Positions 6,575 to 7,577 of a DNA stretch of 7,577 bases are shown in pieces; the first letter of the stretch is position 1; each line of letters opens with the position of its first letter. The stretch is from contig CABRGI010000035.1 of the NCBI GenBank assembly GCA_902470455.1, forward strand, positions 1 to 7,577. Direction: 5' to 3'. Made by a program: the position numbers and the translations under genes. The notes beneath the pieces are model-generated. The model was not told the DNA's origin, ran no database searches, and saw only the letters and a list, made by a program, of their open reading frames with translations. The stretch is from an uncultured Parvimonas sp. (GTDB lineage Bacteria; Bacillota; Clostridia; Tissierellales; Peptoniphilaceae).

Positions 6575-6584
6575 ATATAATACA
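6564..6584. promoter_or_regulatory. Probable GntR operator overlapping the -10 box
   Basis: A perfect inverted repeat has 9-bp arms, TGTATTATA (6564-6572) and TATAATACA (6576-6584), around a 3-base centre. It covers the whole -10 box and ends at the Shine-Dalgarno sequence, so bound repressor would block RNA polymerase. An extra direct GTATTA occurs at 6556-6561. YtrA-type GntR proteins typically bind such palindromes in their own promoters, which supports autorepression. Binding itself is inferred. Confidence 0.6.
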
Positions 6585-6589
6585 AGGAG
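6584..6589 (+). promoter_or_regulatory. Ribosome binding site AAGGAG that selects the second ATG of gntR
   Basis: AAGGAG directly abuts the ATG at 6590, leaving no spacing, but lies 9 bases before the in-frame ATG at 6599. The later ATG is therefore the start. Confidence 0.8.
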
Positions 6590-6598
6590 ATGAGAGAA

Positions 6599-6949
6599 AT
6601 GTTTTTTATTGATACTTTGTCGGAAGTTCCTATTTACACTCAGATTTGTAATGGAATTATAAAAGAAATTGCAGAGGGAAATTTAAAAAATGGAGATGAA
6701 TTGCCATCTGTTAGACAGCTTGCAAAAGATTTTGGAATAAATCCTATGACTGTAAATAAGGCTTATGGAATTTTAAAAAGTGAAAATATTATAGAGATTG
6801 ACAGACGTATAGGCTCGATTGTATATGTTAGATGTACGGAAAAAAATATTGAAAACATAAAGGAAAATTTACAAAATTTAATTAATGAGGTTAAGATGAG
6901 AAAACTTGGAAAAGAGTTCTTGCTTGAACTTATAGAAAGGAGTTTTTAG
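6599..6949 (+). CDS. GntR-family transcriptional regulator, YtrA-type
   Basis: This 116-aa DNA-binding repressor, counted from ATG 6599, opens with the family's usual start, MFFIDTLSEVPIYTQI. A winged helix-turn-helix follows (about 10-77), with GDELPSVRQLAKDFGINPMT (recognition helix region) and VNKAYGILKSENIIE. After it comes only a short helical tail of about 35 residues. There is no FCD, UTRA or MocR domain, which is typical of the YtrA subfamily, whose members usually regulate adjacent membrane or ABC-transporter genes and themselves. The stop is one base before the ATG of the next membrane gene, so the two form an operon. Its promoter carries a matching palindrome, and a related site sits at the CPBP promoter, so both genes are probable targets. 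Confidence 0.93.
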   Translation: MFFIDTLSEVPIYTQICNGIIKEIAEGNLKNGDELPSVRQLAKDFGINPMTVNKAYGILKSENIIEIDRRIGSIVYVRCTEKNIENIKENLQNLINEVKMRKLGKEFLLELIERSF

Positions 6950-6950
6950 T

Positions 6951-7577
6951 ATGATTTACGATTTGATTTTAATTGGATGTCTATGGATGATTTTTGCTAT
7001 AAGTTATTTTTCTCAAAAGAAAGGATTTTCTTATAATAATGGGAAAATTTTACTTACTACAATTCCTATAAATGAGGTAGATAATGAGGAAGTTCAAGAA
7101 ATTAGAAAAAAAGGTTTAAAGAGTTTTAAATTACTTCATTTAGTGTTTTTTATAATTTCATTTTTACCACTACTTACTAAAACTGATATAGAAATTCTAT
7201 TTTTTATCGGAATAATATTTTCTTATTTGGGTTCTCTGGAATTTTTGTCAAATAAATATATAAAACAAATGAGAAAGCTAAAAAAGGAAAAGAACTTTGC
7301 AAGTTTTACGAGAAAATATGTGGATTTTACAGTTTCAAAAGAAATAGATAAACAGAAACTTCCAATTTTCCTTTGGTTAATTCCTTTGGTGGTTTTTATT
7401 GGGGGATTTTCTATTTTTGGAACTTTTTCTGATATGGAGTTAATTTTGTTTATTTGCTTGTCAACAACTTTAATAGCAATGATATTTATGGGACTTTTCT
7501 GGAGAAGGTCTAAAATATCAGTTATAAGTGATAACAAAGAAAAGAATTTATATATAAATAAAATTAAAATTATAAAA
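6951..7577 (+). CDS. Multi-pass membrane protein, GntR-linked, possibly DUF1648-related; 3' end outside window
   Basis: An open frame of 209 codons without a stop starts at ATG 6951, 1 base after the gntR stop, with AAAGGAG at 6936-6942 and 8-base spacing. About five hydrophobic segments are visible: 3-20, 61-76, 79-97, 138-157 and 163-184. A charged, lysine-rich loop lies at 99-137. The piece VDFTVSKEIDKQKLPIFLWL (124-143) leading into a helix resembles the stretch before the DUF1648 domain of proteins often encoded after YtrA-type regulators. The usual P-x-H-x-N-x-x-G loop after that helix is not seen, however, because only about six residues separate helices four and five. The end reads as a soluble, asparagine/lysine-rich tail (185-209). 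It is presumably repressed by the upstream regulator. Function is unknown, and an immunity or transport-related role would be guesswork. Confidence 0.75.
   Translation, partial: MIYDLILIGCLWMIFAISYFSQKKGFSYNNGKILLTTIPINEVDNEEVQEIRKKGLKSFKLLHLVFFIISFLPLLTKTDIEILFFIGIIFSYLGSLEFLSNKYIKQMRKLKKEKNFASFTRKYVDFTVSKEIDKQKLPIFLWLIPLVVFIGGFSIFGTFSDMELILFICLSTTLIAMIFMGLFWRRSKISVISDNKEKNLYINKIKIIK

Noticed and set aside
7223..7537. Minus-strand frame of 104 codons
   Set aside because: Opposes the membrane protein gene that starts at 6951 with a good ribosome binding site and continues to the edge; the minus frame has no ribosome binding site or family resemblance.

Overview
The window reads as chromosomal DNA from a low-GC, AT-rich Gram-positive anaerobe. 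The evidence is AT-rich codon use, strong GGAGG-type ribosome binding sites, a TTG start, sigma-A promoters with TTGACT/TATAAT boxes, a clostridial-length (874 aa) pyruvate phosphate dikinase and a Gram-positive L,D-transpeptidase. The protein style and the dispersed intergenic repeats fit a Clostridia/Tissierellia-type anaerobe such as Peptoniphilaceae. That placement is an impression from memory, not a computed assignment.

Layout. Positions 1-201 hold no gene. They contain a GC-rich hairpin that is probably a dispersed repeat, the minus-strand terminator of ppdK (104-133), and a plus-oriented hairpin with a T-tract (150-181). Positions 202-3646 are a minus-strand operon: a PPDK regulatory kinase/phosphotransferase (promoter-proximal) followed 13 bases later by ppdK. 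Its sigma-A promoter lies at 3670-3698. From the divergent intergenic region (3661-3870) a plus-strand gene runs away. It encodes a membrane-anchored Ldtfm-like L,D-transpeptidase, starts at TTG 3871, and ends in a two-tier hairpin terminator. A 323-base gap follows, holding a degenerate copy of a dispersed 'ATTTCGACC' repeat, an 18-bp AT palindrome and a promoter. Next come a CPBP-family intramembrane protease with its own terminator, then a short YtrA-type GntR repressor, then a multi-pass membrane protein that runs off the right edge.

How they work together. The first two genes form a known pair: PPDK interconverts pyruvate and PEP, and the regulatory protein switches it on and off by acting on the active-site Thr/His. 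The transpeptidase is an independent cell-wall gene. The last three genes probably form one regulatory unit. The CPBP and gntR promoters share the same -35 box, the same 17-bp spacing and the same TGTATTATA half-site over the -10. In the gntR promoter this half-site is part of a perfect 9-bp inverted repeat. The simplest reading is a GntR repressor controlling itself, the downstream membrane protein and the upstream CPBP protein. Both membrane families include members linked to bacteriocin or antimicrobial-peptide immunity, so this is the best candidate for something undescribed, but the function is inference. I see no CRISPR array, tRNA, rRNA, insertion sequence or clear sign of phage.
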